A DNA stretch of 32,752 nt from Crocinitomicaceae bacterium (GCA_014762645.1 JABURP010000046.1:1-32752); one strand, 5' to 3'; shown: positions 22,854 to 32,092, counted from the first letter of the stretch. The notes: generated from the sequence alone by a model not told the origin. Translations and numbers: made by a program.

Positions 22854-25800
22854 CATCATCAACTTGCTCTATATCTTGCTTCCAGTCTAAAAATGCACTG
22901 CGGTAAACATCTTTTTGTTCAGCCATAGATTTTTGCTGAGAACCTAGAATAAGTTGTTTTAGGGTTTTGTATTTGAATTTCTTCCCTTTCTTTCCGCCAA
23001 ACTGATCTGCAAAACCATCTGTGAAAAGATAGATGCGGTCACCGGGTTTTAAGAATCCTTCGGCACGGTGGAATGGTTTTCCACCTTCAAAATAACCAAT
23101 AGGTTGTTTGTCTCCTTTAATTTCAAAGAGTTTATAGCCGTTTTCTACCAAATTGGGCAGAATTTTACTTCCGTTAATTTCGAGATCTTCTTCGGTTTCT
23201 TTGCGAATGATCCAAGCGGGGTTTTGAGCTCCAGCAAATTGGAACTTCACCTGTTTTTCATTTGAATAATCAAGTGAGCACAGTGCTAAGTCCATTCCGT
23301 CCTTGATAATTTCACCGGATTGGGCATCAGTAAAGGCTTCAACGACAATTTTATTGGTGCTGTCAAGAATTTCATTAGTGTTGATTAATCCAGCTTCGTT
23401 TATTGATGCCGTTAAAGCTCGCGTTCCAATGAGTGATACCATAGCGCCAGGTACTCCATGTCCAGTACAATCTACTGCTGCAAAGAATTTAATTTTTGGA
23501 TTTTTTCTACTCACCTCTGCCCAGTAAAAATCACCAGAGACTATATCTTTTGGTTTGTAAAAAACAAAGTGATCCCTGAGATGTCGTTTGAGTTTTTCTT
23601 TTCCGGGGAGAATAGAACCTTGAATTCGCTTCGAATATAGAATTGAATCCGTTACTTCTTTGTTTTTTAGTTGTAATTCATCTGCCTGCGATTGAATTTC
23701 TTTCGTTCGTTCCTTGATGATTTTTTCCAGGGCTCTTTGCTTGCGGATTAATTGTCTCGTGCGTATTCTGGTAATCAACCATATAAGTAGGCCTGCGAAT
23801 ACTCCTGCTGTTATTCTGAAGCCCCAGGTTGACCAAAAAGGTTTTTCAATAGTAAAGCTGTAGGAGATTGGTTCCCCTTTAATAATGCCATGCTCATCTG
23901 ACGACTTTAATCGAAATGTATAATCTCCCGGTTCCAGATTAGTATAAGCCGCATAATTTTTACTTGTTGGAGCGCACCATTGTTCATCAAATCCATCCAA
24001 TTTCCAACTGTATTTAATCTTGTTGGGATGTACAAAGTTCAATCCGATAAAATCAAAAGAGATATTGTTTTTATTATAGGGTAATTCCAGGTTTGAGGGG
24101 AGGTTATACTGACCTTTTACGCCTTTACACCATTCTGATTCTGACCAGTTTATTTTTTCTCCGCCAATTTTTATATTACTGATGTAGTTAATGGATGGAA
24201 CACCGCTGGTAAATTGTTTTATCTCTCTACTTTTTAAACAAAAAAGACCATTTACAGTTCCGAACCAGAGGTTGCCATTTGAATCCTGATAAGAAGCGTT
24301 CAGGTTATTTTGCATACCGAAAAATCCACTTTCAGGTCCAAATGATCGTACGCTATAGACGCTGTCCGATTCCCACGTGACGAGGTCAATTCCATTTTCG
24401 TGGCCGGCCCAAATCTCGTCATTCACAATGAGAAGGGAGTAAATAGAATTAGATACCAATCCATCTGTTTTTGATATATTTTTTAGATTCAATTGGTGAG
24501 ATGAAGGGGCATGATTACCGTAAAACAAACCGTTTCCATTGGTGCCGATCCAAATTCTACCTTTGCTATCTACTGCTAGTGAGAGTACTTCGTCCAGGGA
24601 TTTAGGAACGACAGGATTTACGATTTTGTCATCATGAAAAACAGATAGTTTGCCATCTACAAAAGCCACCCAGACATCCCCCGATCCATCTTGAACGATA
24701 TGGCTTACTTCTCTACCAGCAAGCCCATCCTCATACCGGATAAACTTTACTTGAAAGTGTTCGTAATCCTCTGTTTCTTCAATAATCCCCAACCCATTAT
24801 AGGTGCCAACCCAATATTTCCCGTTATATTTTTTGATCGTGTTGACCTCCGTGTTTATCAATCCATCCTCTTCGTTGATTTGTGTTATACTATCTCCTCC
24901 AATAATTGTAATACCCAGGTTGGTTCCGTACCAGTATTTTCCGTGTTCATCCTTTAATACAGATCTCACCGAATTTGAGTAGAGACCATTCTCAAGATTA
25001 ACTGTTCTTGATCCAACAAGCTGATCGTTCTCAATTTGAAGTTTAGAAACACCGTCGTATGTTCCGACTATGATATCTCCCTTTTCATCTTCGTTAATTG
25101 ATAAAATTTGATTCGACACCAACCCCTCTGAAGGAGTATAAGAAATAAAATCCTGATGATTAAATTTCATGATACCACCAAAAAAAGTACCTATCCAGAT
25201 GTTATCAAAAGAGTCATGAGTAATGCAACGAATTCTTTCATTTGATAGTCCGTTTTGCTCTGAAAGAGGAATAAACTCTTCACCGGTAAAAATACTTATC
25301 CCACCGGAAGTTCCAATCCACATTTGACCATACATATCTTCTGTTATAGATCTGACCCGATTGTGAACTAGTCCATCCAGTAATGTCCAACTTTCAATAG
25401 AATCACCTTCATGTGTGATTTTATTCAGCCCCTCCTGTGTACCTACCCATAAGTTCCCTTTTTTATCTTCATACAAATTGAGAATTAGATCATTACTAAG
25501 TCCGTGCGCTTCAGTGATGATGGATATTTTGTTGTTTTCAAACTTGCAAAGCCCTCTGTCTGTTCCTATCCAGACTCTTTTACCCTGTGCGTGTATAGAA
25601 CGTACCTTCATGTGGGGAAGGCTGAAATTAAAATTCAGTTTTCCGGAGACCCCTTTCTCATCCGGGTCAATGATTGAAATTCCTTTGTTTGTACCAATCC
25701 AGATATTACCCTCATGGTCCTGTGTAATGGACCGAACAAAATTATCAGCCAGCCCATCTTCTGTGGTAAGACTTACAAATTTTTTTCCGTTAAAATAAGA

Positions 25801-26094
25801 GAGTCCATTCGCCGTACCAAACCAAAGAATGTTTCTGTCATCCTGAAAAATAACGCGTACGTTTTCAGACGCTAATCCATTGTGACGGGTATAATTGGTG
25901 AAAGTTTTTCCATCAAACTTACAAACACCGCCGCCCTCAGTTCCTACCCATAGAAATCCTGCATTATCCTGAAGAATGTAGTACACACCTGAACGTGAAA
26001 GACCTTCTTCCAGTGAATACTTCTTAAAGTGAAATTGTTGAGCAATTCCATTGACAGAAATAAGTAGTATTGACAAGAGTACAACTCTAAGCAT
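22828..26094 (-). CDS. Reg_prop beta-propeller / Y_Y_Y sensor with SpoIIE (PP2C) phosphatase output
   Basis: Membrane sensor of 1088 residues. Signal peptide about 1-19 (MLRVVLLSILLISVNGIAQ). Residues about 25-640 hold many two-component-propeller repeats (pattern ITQDHEGNIWIGTNKGIS), about fourteen, enough for two periplasmic seven-bladed propellers. A Y_Y_Y domain follows (about 680-745, KYSWKLDGFDEQW, YTNLEPGDYTFRLKSSD), one transmembrane helix (about 755-778), a coiled coil (KIIKERTKEIQSQADELQLKNKEV) and a SpoIIE/PP2C phosphatase (about 820-1088). Metal-binding acidic residues are in place: VSGDFYW, AVDCTGHGVPGAMVS, LFTDGFADQFGG and VDDVCLMGV. The output would dephosphorylate an anti-sigma antagonist-like protein; none is nearby. 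Its last codons are duplicated in the downstream tandem repeat. Confidence 0.93.
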   Translation of the reverse strand: MLRVVLLSILLISVNGIAQQFHFKKYSLEEGLSRSGVYYILQDNAGFLWVGTEGGGVCKFDGKTFTNYTRHNGLASENVRVIFQDDRNILWFGTANGLSYFNGKKFVSLTTEDGLADNFVRSITQDHEGNIWIGTNKGISIIDPDEKGVSGKLNFNFSLPHMKVRSIHAQGKRVWIGTDRGLCKFENNKISIITEAHGLSNDLILNLYEDKKGNLWVGTQEGLNKITHEGDSIESWTLLDGLVHNRVRSITEDMYGQMWIGTSGGISIFTGEEFIPLSEQNGLSNERIRCITHDSFDNIWIGTFFGGIMKFNHQDFISYTPSEGLVSNQILSINEDEKGDIIVGTYDGVSKLQIENDQLVGSRTVNLENGLYSNSVRSVLKDEHGKYWYGTNLGITIIGGDSITQINEEDGLINTEVNTIKKYNGKYWVGTYNGLGIIEETEDYEHFQVKFIRYEDGLAGREVSHIVQDGSGDVWVAFVDGKLSVFHDDKIVNPVVPKSLDEVLSLAVDSKGRIWIGTNGNGLFYGNHAPSSHQLNLKNISKTDGLVSNSIYSLLIVNDEIWAGHENGIDLVTWESDSVYSVRSFGPESGFFGMQNNLNASYQDSNGNLWFGTVNGLFCLKSREIKQFTSGVPSINYISNIKIGGEKINWSESEWCKGVKGQYNLPSNLELPYNKNNISFDFIGLNFVHPNKIKYSWKLDGFDEQWCAPTSKNYAAYTNLEPGDYTFRLKSSDEHGIIKGEPISYSFTIEKPFWSTWGFRITAGVFAGLLIWLITRIRTRQLIRKQRALEKIIKERTKEIQSQADELQLKNKEVTDSILYSKRIQGSILPGKEKLKRHLRDHFVFYKPKDIVSGDFYWAEVSRKNPKIKFFAAVDCTGHGVPGAMVSLIGTRALTASINEAGLINTNEILDSTNKIVVEAFTDAQSGEIIKDGMDLALCSLDYSNEKQVKFQFAGAQNPAWIIRKETEEDLEINGSKILPNLVENGYKLFEIKGDKQPIGYFEGGKPFHRAEGFLKPGDRIYLFTDGFADQFGGKKGKKFKYKTLKQLILGSQQKSMAEQKDVYRSAFLDWKQDIEQVDDVCLMGVQV

Positions 26095-26098
26095 GATA

Positions 26099-26106
26099 CA
26101 AATTTA
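26099..26106 (-). promoter_or_regulatory. -7 promoter element four bases before the sensor start codon
   Basis: TAAATTTG on the minus strand, exact consensus, separated from the ATG (26094) by TATC only. Transcription would start at or next to the ATG, i.e. a leaderless mRNA. A TTG lies 15 bases further upstream, slightly closer than usual. Confidence 0.4.
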
Positions 26107-26218
26107 TAAGTATTAGTTTACCAATTATGTGTTTAGTGTATCTCTGTTGATGATTTTTATCAGGCAATAAAATCGATTTAGTAAGCATATCTAGTTCATT
26201 AATTAGGAAAATAAAAGC

Positions 26219-26244
26219 TTGGAATAGAAAGATTTGCTATCTTG
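26219..26244 (+). promoter_or_regulatory. Weak promoter for the YbjN-like/protease operon
   Basis: TTG (26219-26221), 16 bases, TATCTTG (26238-26244), one base short of the -7 consensus. It overlaps the possible TTG start at 26242 and so supports ATG 26269 as the real start. Confidence 0.3.
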
Positions 26245-26268
26245 TCTCTTCCAAAAATTGAACTACAT

Positions 26269-27621
26269 ATGTCTTTATTTAAAAAACTATTCGGTGCCGA
26301 AGAAGGTGCAGCTTCAGGATCTACCGCTGCGACTACATCACCAGCTTCAGCTAGTCAGTTAGTAGAATTCGGACGATACACCGACATCAACAAGAACAAA
26401 GCGCAATTAGAAGGTTGGCGCAAATCCAATGATTTTTTCAAGGAGAAAAAGTACGTTGATTCTTTTGAACAGTTCCTGATCTACCTCAGGGATGATTCAG
26501 TGGACAACGTTAAAATCAATCGAAATGGAGAGACCGTTGACTTTGAGATCGTTCAGGGATCTAAAGTAATTAGAGGTAGTGGAGACAACAATAAGTTTTC
26601 GGCCGAAGCTTCTATTGTCATCATGGAAGAAAAGAGTATTCCTGTGATGAGAAAACTTATGTCAATTAACTATGCACTCCGATATTCAAAATTTGCTTTA
26701 AAGGATGATACGGTATTGTGCATGAAATTTAGCTCACATGCCATAGACGCATCACCTGGAAAATTATATGATGCTTTGAAAGAGTTAGCAAGAAAAGCGG
26801 ATCAACAGGACGATTTGCTGGTACAGGAATTTTCTTCATTAAAAGAAATTGATACGGATAGTATTATTGAACTTCCACCAGAGATAAAGGAAGCGAAGTT
26901 TGAGTATTTGCTGGGAATGATCAAGACGACGAAAGATGAAATTGCAAAATTCGAAGATCCGGTTTACATGTCTGGGGGGATTGCATTTTTATTGCTTAAT
27001 CTAACTTATAGAATTGATTATCTAATCACACCGCAGGGTGAATTAACGGATGCGTTGGAGCGTATTCAGCAGATGTTCTTTGCCAAGAATAATAAGTCTA
27101 CACAAGAGCGCAACGCAGACATCCTTGCCGAGTATGAGAGAATACTCACTTTGCCAAAGGAAAAAGTATTGGAGGGTATTTATGAAGTAAATGCAACTTT
27201 TGCGATCGCTAATCCTGCCTCACACAAATCAGTGATGGATATGATGTTTAAAGAGCGAGAGAAAGTTGGATGGTACAGGGATAACAACTATCCGCAAATT
27301 GTAGAAGCCATTTACGGGTATATGATCTCGTATGCTTTCTTTAATTACGGAATGGTATTTCCTGTTTCGCGAATCTTGAATATTGCAATGTGTGTCATGA
27401 ATCAGGATTATTACGAAAAGTGTGGTTCAGCACCTCGCCTGATCAATAACGGACAACTTGATAATCAAAAAATCATTACCGAGATCAATGCAATAATTCA
27501 GGAGGCTAAACAAACGTATCCGCATATAGCATTTAATACAAATACATTGAATTTTACTTCAATTCCGTTATTTGTTGATTCATTAATTCTAGAACTCGAT
27601 AGGATTAACCTGTCAAAATAA
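26269..27621 (+). CDS. Cytoplasmic protein with YbjN / type III chaperone-like domain
   Basis: Protein of 450 residues, no signal peptide or clear membrane helix. After a low-complexity Ala/Ser/Thr stretch (about 10-28), residues about 85-180 resemble the YbjN fold: EASIVIMEEKSIPVMRKLMSIN-like helix, LRYSKFALKDDTVLCMKFSS strands and a helix DALKELARKADQQDDLL. The C-terminal 240 residues are mostly helical with no motif I recognise (for example ADILAEYERILTLPKEKVLEG; MVFPVSRILNIAMCVM). An upstream TTG (26242) would add nine residues but lies in the promoter. The next gene starts 8 bases after the stop and seems to carry the same kind of domain, which suggests the two products work together. 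Function unknown. Confidence 0.72.
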   Translation: MSLFKKLFGAEEGAASGSTAATTSPASASQLVEFGRYTDINKNKAQLEGWRKSNDFFKEKKYVDSFEQFLIYLRDDSVDNVKINRNGETVDFEIVQGSKVIRGSGDNNKFSAEASIVIMEEKSIPVMRKLMSINYALRYSKFALKDDTVLCMKFSSHAIDASPGKLYDALKELARKADQQDDLLVQEFSSLKEIDTDSIIELPPEIKEAKFEYLLGMIKTTKDEIAKFEDPVYMSGGIAFLLLNLTYRIDYLITPQGELTDALERIQQMFFAKNNKSTQERNADILAEYERILTLPKEKVLEGIYEVNATFAIANPASHKSVMDMMFKEREKVGWYRDNNYPQIVEAIYGYMISYAFFNYGMVFPVSRILNIAMCVMNQDYYEKCGSAPRLINNGQLDNQKIITEINAIIQEAKQTYPHIAFNTNTLNFTSIPLFVDSLILELDRINLSK

Positions 27622-27629
27622 TTACGACA

Positions 27630-28718
27630 ATGGAAGAAATAATTGAAAATTATAAAGATATAATCGTACAGATTCACACGCCAGGAGGATCGGGATCTGG
27701 ATTTATTGTTAAAGACAAGAACCTCATAGTAACCAACCGTCATGTCATAGCCGGCAGTGAAGAAGTGGTTGTAAGAGGAGAAAATTTTAAGAAAACCTTG
27801 ACTCAGGTAGTGTACACGGACCCATTGAATGATATTGCATTTCTGCGAATACCTGATGGGTATGATGAGTCAGGACATATTAATATTTCAAATGACTTGG
27901 TAAATGCAGGTGAGCAGATTATTGCCATTGGACATCCACTTGGTTTGCGTTTTACGGCTACTCAAGGAATTGTTTCTAAGTCAGAAAGAAAGTTCAACAA
28001 CGTCGACTACATACAGGTAGATGCGGCAATTAACCCGGGAAACAGTGGTGGTCCGTTGATTAACACAAAAGGGGAAGTTGTTGGTGTAAATACTTTTATT
28101 TTCAGAAATGGAGAGAGTCTTGGCTTTGCTTTGCCTTCAGTGACACTTAACAACATTCTAAGAGAGTATGATGAGCATTTCCAGAATGAACGTGCATCCA
28201 AGTGCCCATCCTGTACAAATTTAATTACTCAAAATAGCTTGCAAGATGGATACTGTCCACATTGCGGAAACAAGTTTGATCTTTCTGAGTTTGATTCGGC
28301 ACCTTATGTACCTGAAGGAGTTTCGAAAACCATGGAATCCATCTTAACTGCTATTGGCAAAGATGTGCGTTTGGCACGTGTCGGTAAAACAGCCTGGGAT
28401 ATAGAGGAGGGAAGTGCGTTGATAAAGATCACGCACAATACTCAAAACAGGTTTATTTACTGTGATGCCGTACTTGGTTCATTACCAAAACAAAATATTG
28501 GTGATATGTACGAGTATATGCTGAAGGAAAATTATGATTTAGAATCACTTAGTTTTTCTGTTGATAGACAGAATGTTGTACTAAGTACGATTATTTATGA
28601 TGCCGACTTAAATGAAGAGACCGGCAAAGAGATTCTGAGCGAATTGTTTCAAAAGGCAGATGATTATGACAATCACTTAGCCGACACCTTTGGTATGGAA
28701 ATGGCCGACAACGCCTAA
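27630..28718 (+). CDS. HtrA-type serine protease fused to zinc ribbon and YbjN-like domain
   Basis: Protein of 362 residues with three parts. Residues 1-180: trypsin-like (S1C) protease with intact triad His38 (VTNRHVIAG), Asp68 (LNDIAFLRI) and Ser139 (NPGNSGGPL). Residues about 190-215: zinc ribbon with Cys192, Cys195, Cys209 and Cys212 (CPSC and CPHC). Residues about 228-355: a YbjN/type III chaperone-like domain (GKTAWDIEEGSALIKI, FIYCDAVLGSLP, EYMLKENYDLESLSFSV, ELFQKADDYDNHL). Unlike DegP/DegQ there is no signal peptide and no PDZ domain, so it is probably a cytoplasmic protease. It forms an operon with the preceding gene (8-base gap) and is followed by a strong terminator. A substrate-recognition or regulatory role for the C-terminal domain is inference. 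Confidence 0.85.
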   Translation: MEEIIENYKDIIVQIHTPGGSGSGFIVKDKNLIVTNRHVIAGSEEVVVRGENFKKTLTQVVYTDPLNDIAFLRIPDGYDESGHINISNDLVNAGEQIIAIGHPLGLRFTATQGIVSKSERKFNNVDYIQVDAAINPGNSGGPLINTKGEVVGVNTFIFRNGESLGFALPSVTLNNILREYDEHFQNERASKCPSCTNLITQNSLQDGYCPHCGNKFDLSEFDSAPYVPEGVSKTMESILTAIGKDVRLARVGKTAWDIEEGSALIKITHNTQNRFIYCDAVLGSLPKQNIGDMYEYMLKENYDLESLSFSVDRQNVVLSTIIYDADLNEETGKEILSELFQKADDYDNHLADTFGMEMADNA

Positions 28719-28740
28719 GTTTTTTAAATATTTAATGAGG

Positions 28741-28772
28741 AAGCGTGTTGCCTGATTGGCGGCACGCTTTTT
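28741..28772 (+). terminator. Terminator of the YbjN-like/protease operon
   Basis: AAGCGTG (28741-28747) pairs with CACGCTT (28763-28769); the stem extends inward through two G-U pairs and GCC/GGC to a TGATT loop, and five T follow the last C. Confidence 0.88.
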
Positions 28773-28803
28773 ATATAGAAAAACTTTAAAGGAGTATAGA
28801 AGA

Positions 28804-29292
28804 TTAGTCGTTGAGCATCAATTGCCAGAACCCTGTGGACCACCACTTGCCAAACTTATATCCTACTTCATTGAACTCTGCTACTTTTTTGAACCCAAAA
28901 TGCTCATGAAGTTTAACACTGGCAGGATTTGGTAAGGTTAATCCTCCTATAGCGGTATGGAAGCCTCTTTCTTTCAGAACTGGAATAAGTTGACCGTACA
29001 GGGCCTTTCCAATTCCTTTTCCGTAATGATCCTTGTGAACGTACACCGATACTTCCGTTGAATGACGATATGCAACCCGCGTGCGGAAAAGTGTTGCATA
29101 GGCATATCCTATGATTTTACCTTCTTCTTCATACACCAAATAAGGGTAATCCTTTAAGATAGTTTGTACACGATCTGTAAATTCATTCAAAGTCGGAACA
29201 ACTTCTTCAAAGGTAACCTCACTGTTCCTGACATAGTGTTCATATATCGCCAGAACCTGCTTGATGTCCGTTGGTTCAATCTCTCGTATCAT
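28804..29292 (-). CDS. GNAT N-acetyltransferase, phosphinothricin acetyltransferase-like
   Basis: Acetyl-CoA-dependent N-acetyltransferase of 162 residues. The order MIREIEPTDIKQVLAIYEHYV, GYAYATLFRTRVAYRHSTE, EVSVYVHKDHYGKGIGKAL (acetyl-CoA loop, about residue 90) and LHEHFGF (about 132) is that of the PAT/YncA group, which acetylates amino-acid analogues such as methionine sulfoximine or phosphinothricin. The frame can begin at a TTG (29316), but the family N-terminus fits the ATG at 29292, inside the end of the glycosyltransferase gene (17-base overlap). Last gene of the PadR operon. The true substrate is unknown. Confidence 0.88.
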   Translation of the reverse strand: MIREIEPTDIKQVLAIYEHYVRNSEVTFEEVVPTLNEFTDRVQTILKDYPYLVYEEEGKIIGYAYATLFRTRVAYRHSTEVSVYVHKDHYGKGIGKALYGQLIPVLKERGFHTAIGGLTLPNPASVKLHEHFGFKKVAEFNEVGYKFGKWWSTGFWQLMLND

Positions 29293-30424
29293 TAATTGCG
29301 TTCTCGTAAAAATCAATTAACTGTTGCCGAATTGTCTCCGCACCGAATTTTGCCTGAATTTCTTCTGACAGCTTTTGGGCGTCATAATTTTTATATAAAT
29401 CTGCCATTCTCAGGATAGCATTGCTCAGTGCGTCTCCATCATTTTTATCAATAAGTAATCCGTTGTTGTCAGTCACAAATTCTTCAGGACCACCACAACG
29501 TGTGCAAACAACCGGTTTTCCGGCAGAAATTGCTTCTGCTACTGCCATTCCGAACGTTTCAAAGTTCGAATTACACACATAAAAATCGCAGTTCTCATAG
29601 GCCGGAAGTACCTCTTCATGATTGAGTCTGCCTCTTAAAATGACCTCTTCATTAAGGTTGAGTTGAGCAATGAGGTCTCGAATGAGATTTTCATTTGGTC
29701 CACCGCCAATAATGCTTAAACGAAGGTCATTCCGTTCTTGTAATGCGGTGTGGAACGCTCGAATCAAGCCGGAGATGTTTTTTGTCTTATCAGTAAGGTC
29801 CGCAACGGTTAGAATGTCAATTTTTTCAGAATCTATTCGCGCTTCTGGTTGTTGTTTTTGGATTAGATTAGGAATGACGACAGAATCAAACCCAGTATTT
29901 TCCTTGAATTTTTGCTGTAGTAACCGACTCACCGTTGCAATACCTGATGCTTTAGCTAAGATGGATTTCAGCAACCTTTTGTCTGCACTGTTTTTTTGTT
30001 CGTATTCTCCGGTTATATGTCCGGACCAATGTTCCGTAACCACGAACGGAGTTCCCTGTTTCTTCAATTTCAGAGCAAGAAAAGCAGATCGGTAAGGAAC
30101 ATGGATATGACAGACAGCAGGATGATAAGGATCAAGAACGAACGCCAGTTGCTGTGCTTTTTTGTATCTTCTTGCATTGATAATCTTTTTGAATGGTCCC
30201 TTTGCCTGTCTGAAATACACAATGTGTTCTTCAATACCATTTTCATTGGTAGATTCTATGTCAAACGTTTGTCCCTGGTTAGGAATAGCATGAGCATAAA
30301 TAACGTGAATGTGGTAATCTTCTTTTAAAAGGACGGCTTGTTGTTGTATAAAACTCCCGAGTTGGACATCCGTTTTATTCGGATACCATCTCGGGAGAAT
30401 AAGTATGTGTTTTTTAGTTGTCAA
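29276..30424 (-). CDS. GT4-family glycosyltransferase
   Basis: GT-B fold glycosyltransferase of 382 residues, cytoplasmic or membrane-associated. The N-terminal donor/acceptor side has ILPRWYPNKTDVQLGSFIQQQ (about 7-27) and the C-terminal nucleotide-sugar side has ILTVADLTDKTKNISGLIRAF, IIGGGPNENLI, VILRGRLNHEEVL and the GT4 EX7E motif FETFGMAVAEAISAGKPVV (about 286-305). Likely acts on a lipid-linked glycan or glycolipid. The start is TTG, overlapping the end of the PspC gene by 11 bases (TTGACAACTAA); no ATG is close, and the conserved N-terminus requires this start. Confidence 0.9.
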   Translation of the reverse strand: MTTKKHILILPRWYPNKTDVQLGSFIQQQAVLLKEDYHIHVIYAHAIPNQGQTFDIESTNENGIEEHIVYFRQAKGPFKKIINARRYKKAQQLAFVLDPYHPAVCHIHVPYRSAFLALKLKKQGTPFVVTEHWSGHITGEYEQKNSADKRLLKSILAKASGIATVSRLLQQKFKENTGFDSVVIPNLIQKQQPEARIDSEKIDILTVADLTDKTKNISGLIRAFHTALQERNDLRLSIIGGGPNENLIRDLIAQLNLNEEVILRGRLNHEEVLPAYENCDFYVCNSNFETFGMAVAEAISAGKPVVCTRCGGPEEFVTDNNGLLIDKNDGDALSNAILRMADLYKNYDAQKLSEEIQAKFGAETIRQQLIDFYENAINDTRD

Positions 30425-32084
30425 TTATTATAATGTCGTTATCGTCATAGACCCTTCTCTCTTTGCATTCTATGCATCTGAATCCACCATCATCCACGGT
30501 CCAAACTGTATTCGCGTATGATTCACTGTGGTGATAGTAATCATCATCCACTCCAACCATAATGCGGTCTATGTTTGGTCCAAATTTAACCTTTTTGCCT
30601 TTTGGAACATGCACGATTACCTTGATCCTTTGATTTCGGAGTTTTTCTTTGGCATCTATAGCAAAATATGGCGACAACAAAAGTTTGTTTTCAGATTGCT
30701 CCAGTTCAAACTTGATGTTCTCTGCCTTGTGAATGGCCTCTTTGTGATATTTTCCCTGACTGAGCTTGTACAATGTAACTTCAAAATCACCGGAATCAGC
30801 TTGCTCGACAATACTTAATTCAGGATATCCCAAAAAGATTTGTTCATCTGAAACACGAATCAGCTCACTAAAATTCCAAACCTGTCGGTACTCAATGTAG
30901 TTTGAGAAAATATCGTCTTCAGCAACGTCAATGGTGAGTACATTGGATGAGTCTATCTGAACAGGAACGTCATAATCAATTTCTGCCTTATTTTGGAAGT
31001 TCACACCCAGTTCAATTCCAGTAAGCACCAGTGTAATAATTGCCAGACACCACAATACGGATGCAACAATACTGTATTCCTTTAGTCGATAATTAATGGT
31101 TAGTAACATCTTCATACCGATTACAATTCCTGAAATGATAGGAATAAGTGTGGCCATAGCAATGGCAATAAATACAAGTAGGCTTCTACCGTTTGGATAG
31201 AGTATATCCAAAAGCGTATTGAGGTTTTCAACCTGATCTGATCCTACTAACGGAAGCAACCCTGTGTTACCGAAAAGAATAATGACCAGTAAAAAAAGCG
31301 CACAGATTCCACCAACAACGAATATTCCACCAATGACTTTGCTTAGCGTTTCCGCCAGAGGAGAGACCATGCGACCGCTCCTGTCAACTGCTTTTTTTAC
31401 CCTTTTTCCGGCCTTATTAACCCGTTTCCCAGCTTTTTTGGTGCTTTCATTGACATTGTCTTTCATTCCCTTGACATGGTCCTTTATAGACCCCAGATTA
31501 ATAGGTTCACCCTGCATTTCCAGAATTTCTGCTGTTGTGCGAGCTTGTGGAACAACGATCCATAATATGATATAGACGAGTATGCCGGAGCCACCTAAAA
31601 TTGTAAGAAGGATAAAACCTAGTCTGATCAGTGTTGGATCAATACCAAAAAACCAACCTAATCCCTGGCATACACCTCCAATATGACCATTTGTTTCATC
31701 ACGGAACAGTCGTTTTGAATTTGGTCGACTCCGGTGTTCCTCGTCTGAATTCACTTCTTCAGCTTCAACGTATTCTGCATCTTCTTTATCTTCGTTATGG
31801 TTAAAATTATCTGCCGTTTCTTCTGAAACATAATCTTCCGGTTTTCCCATCACACCGATCACTTCTTCCACATCTTCATCCAGAATAACCTCTTTTCGGT
31901 CCGATAAATTATCCTGGAATAACTCTGCAATTCGTGCTTCGATATCTGCCATGATCTCATCACAATCAGGCTCGTTTTTGAAGTTGTTCTTAATCGAATC
32001 CAGATATCTACTTAGCTTTTCATAGGCTTGTTCTTCAATATTGAAGACAAATCCTGCTATGTTGATTGAAATTGTTTTGTTCAT
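30414..32084 (-). CDS. PspC-domain membrane protein
   Basis: Membrane protein of 556 residues. Residues 1-86 form a small cytoplasmic domain (NIAGFVFNIEEQAYEKLSRY; EVILDEDVEEVIGVMGKPEDY) often seen ahead of PspC in Bacteroidota. An acidic linker (about 87-120) is followed by the PspC domain at about 123-185 (RDETNGHIGGVCQGLGWFFG, LIRLGFILLTILGG, ILWIVVPQA). A basic amphipathic stretch (KKAGKRVNKAGKRVKKA, about 216-232), three more helices (about 245-365) and a C-terminal extracytoplasmic beta-rich domain (about 375-556) complete it. PspC proteins sense or respond to envelope stress. It lies 8 bases behind a PadR regulator gene, a common pairing. Confidence 0.9.
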   Translation of the reverse strand: MNKTISINIAGFVFNIEEQAYEKLSRYLDSIKNNFKNEPDCDEIMADIEARIAELFQDNLSDRKEVILDEDVEEVIGVMGKPEDYVSEETADNFNHNEDKEDAEYVEAEEVNSDEEHRSRPNSKRLFRDETNGHIGGVCQGLGWFFGIDPTLIRLGFILLTILGGSGILVYIILWIVVPQARTTAEILEMQGEPINLGSIKDHVKGMKDNVNESTKKAGKRVNKAGKRVKKAVDRSGRMVSPLAETLSKVIGGIFVVGGICALFLLVIILFGNTGLLPLVGSDQVENLNTLLDILYPNGRSLLVFIAIAMATLIPIISGIVIGMKMLLTINYRLKEYSIVASVLWCLAIITLVLTGIELGVNFQNKAEIDYDVPVQIDSSNVLTIDVAEDDIFSNYIEYRQVWNFSELIRVSDEQIFLGYPELSIVEQADSGDFEVTLYKLSQGKYHKEAIHKAENIKFELEQSENKLLLSPYFAIDAKEKLRNQRIKVIVHVPKGKKVKFGPNIDRIMVGVDDDYYHHSESYANTVWTVDDGGFRCIECKERRVYDDNDIIIIDN

Positions 32085-32092
32085 TGTTCTGC

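Noticed and set aside
22636-22890. An 84-codon plus-strand frame with a 38-residue internal repeat
   Set aside because: The repeat unit of 114 bases is divisible by three, so the tandem DNA repeat automatically gives a repeated peptide. There is no upstream promoter or family match, and it overlaps the sensor gene end.
29670-30328. Plus-strand open frames opposite the glycosyltransferase gene
   Set aside because: No start context or family resemblance; the minus-strand frame has GT4 motifs throughout.
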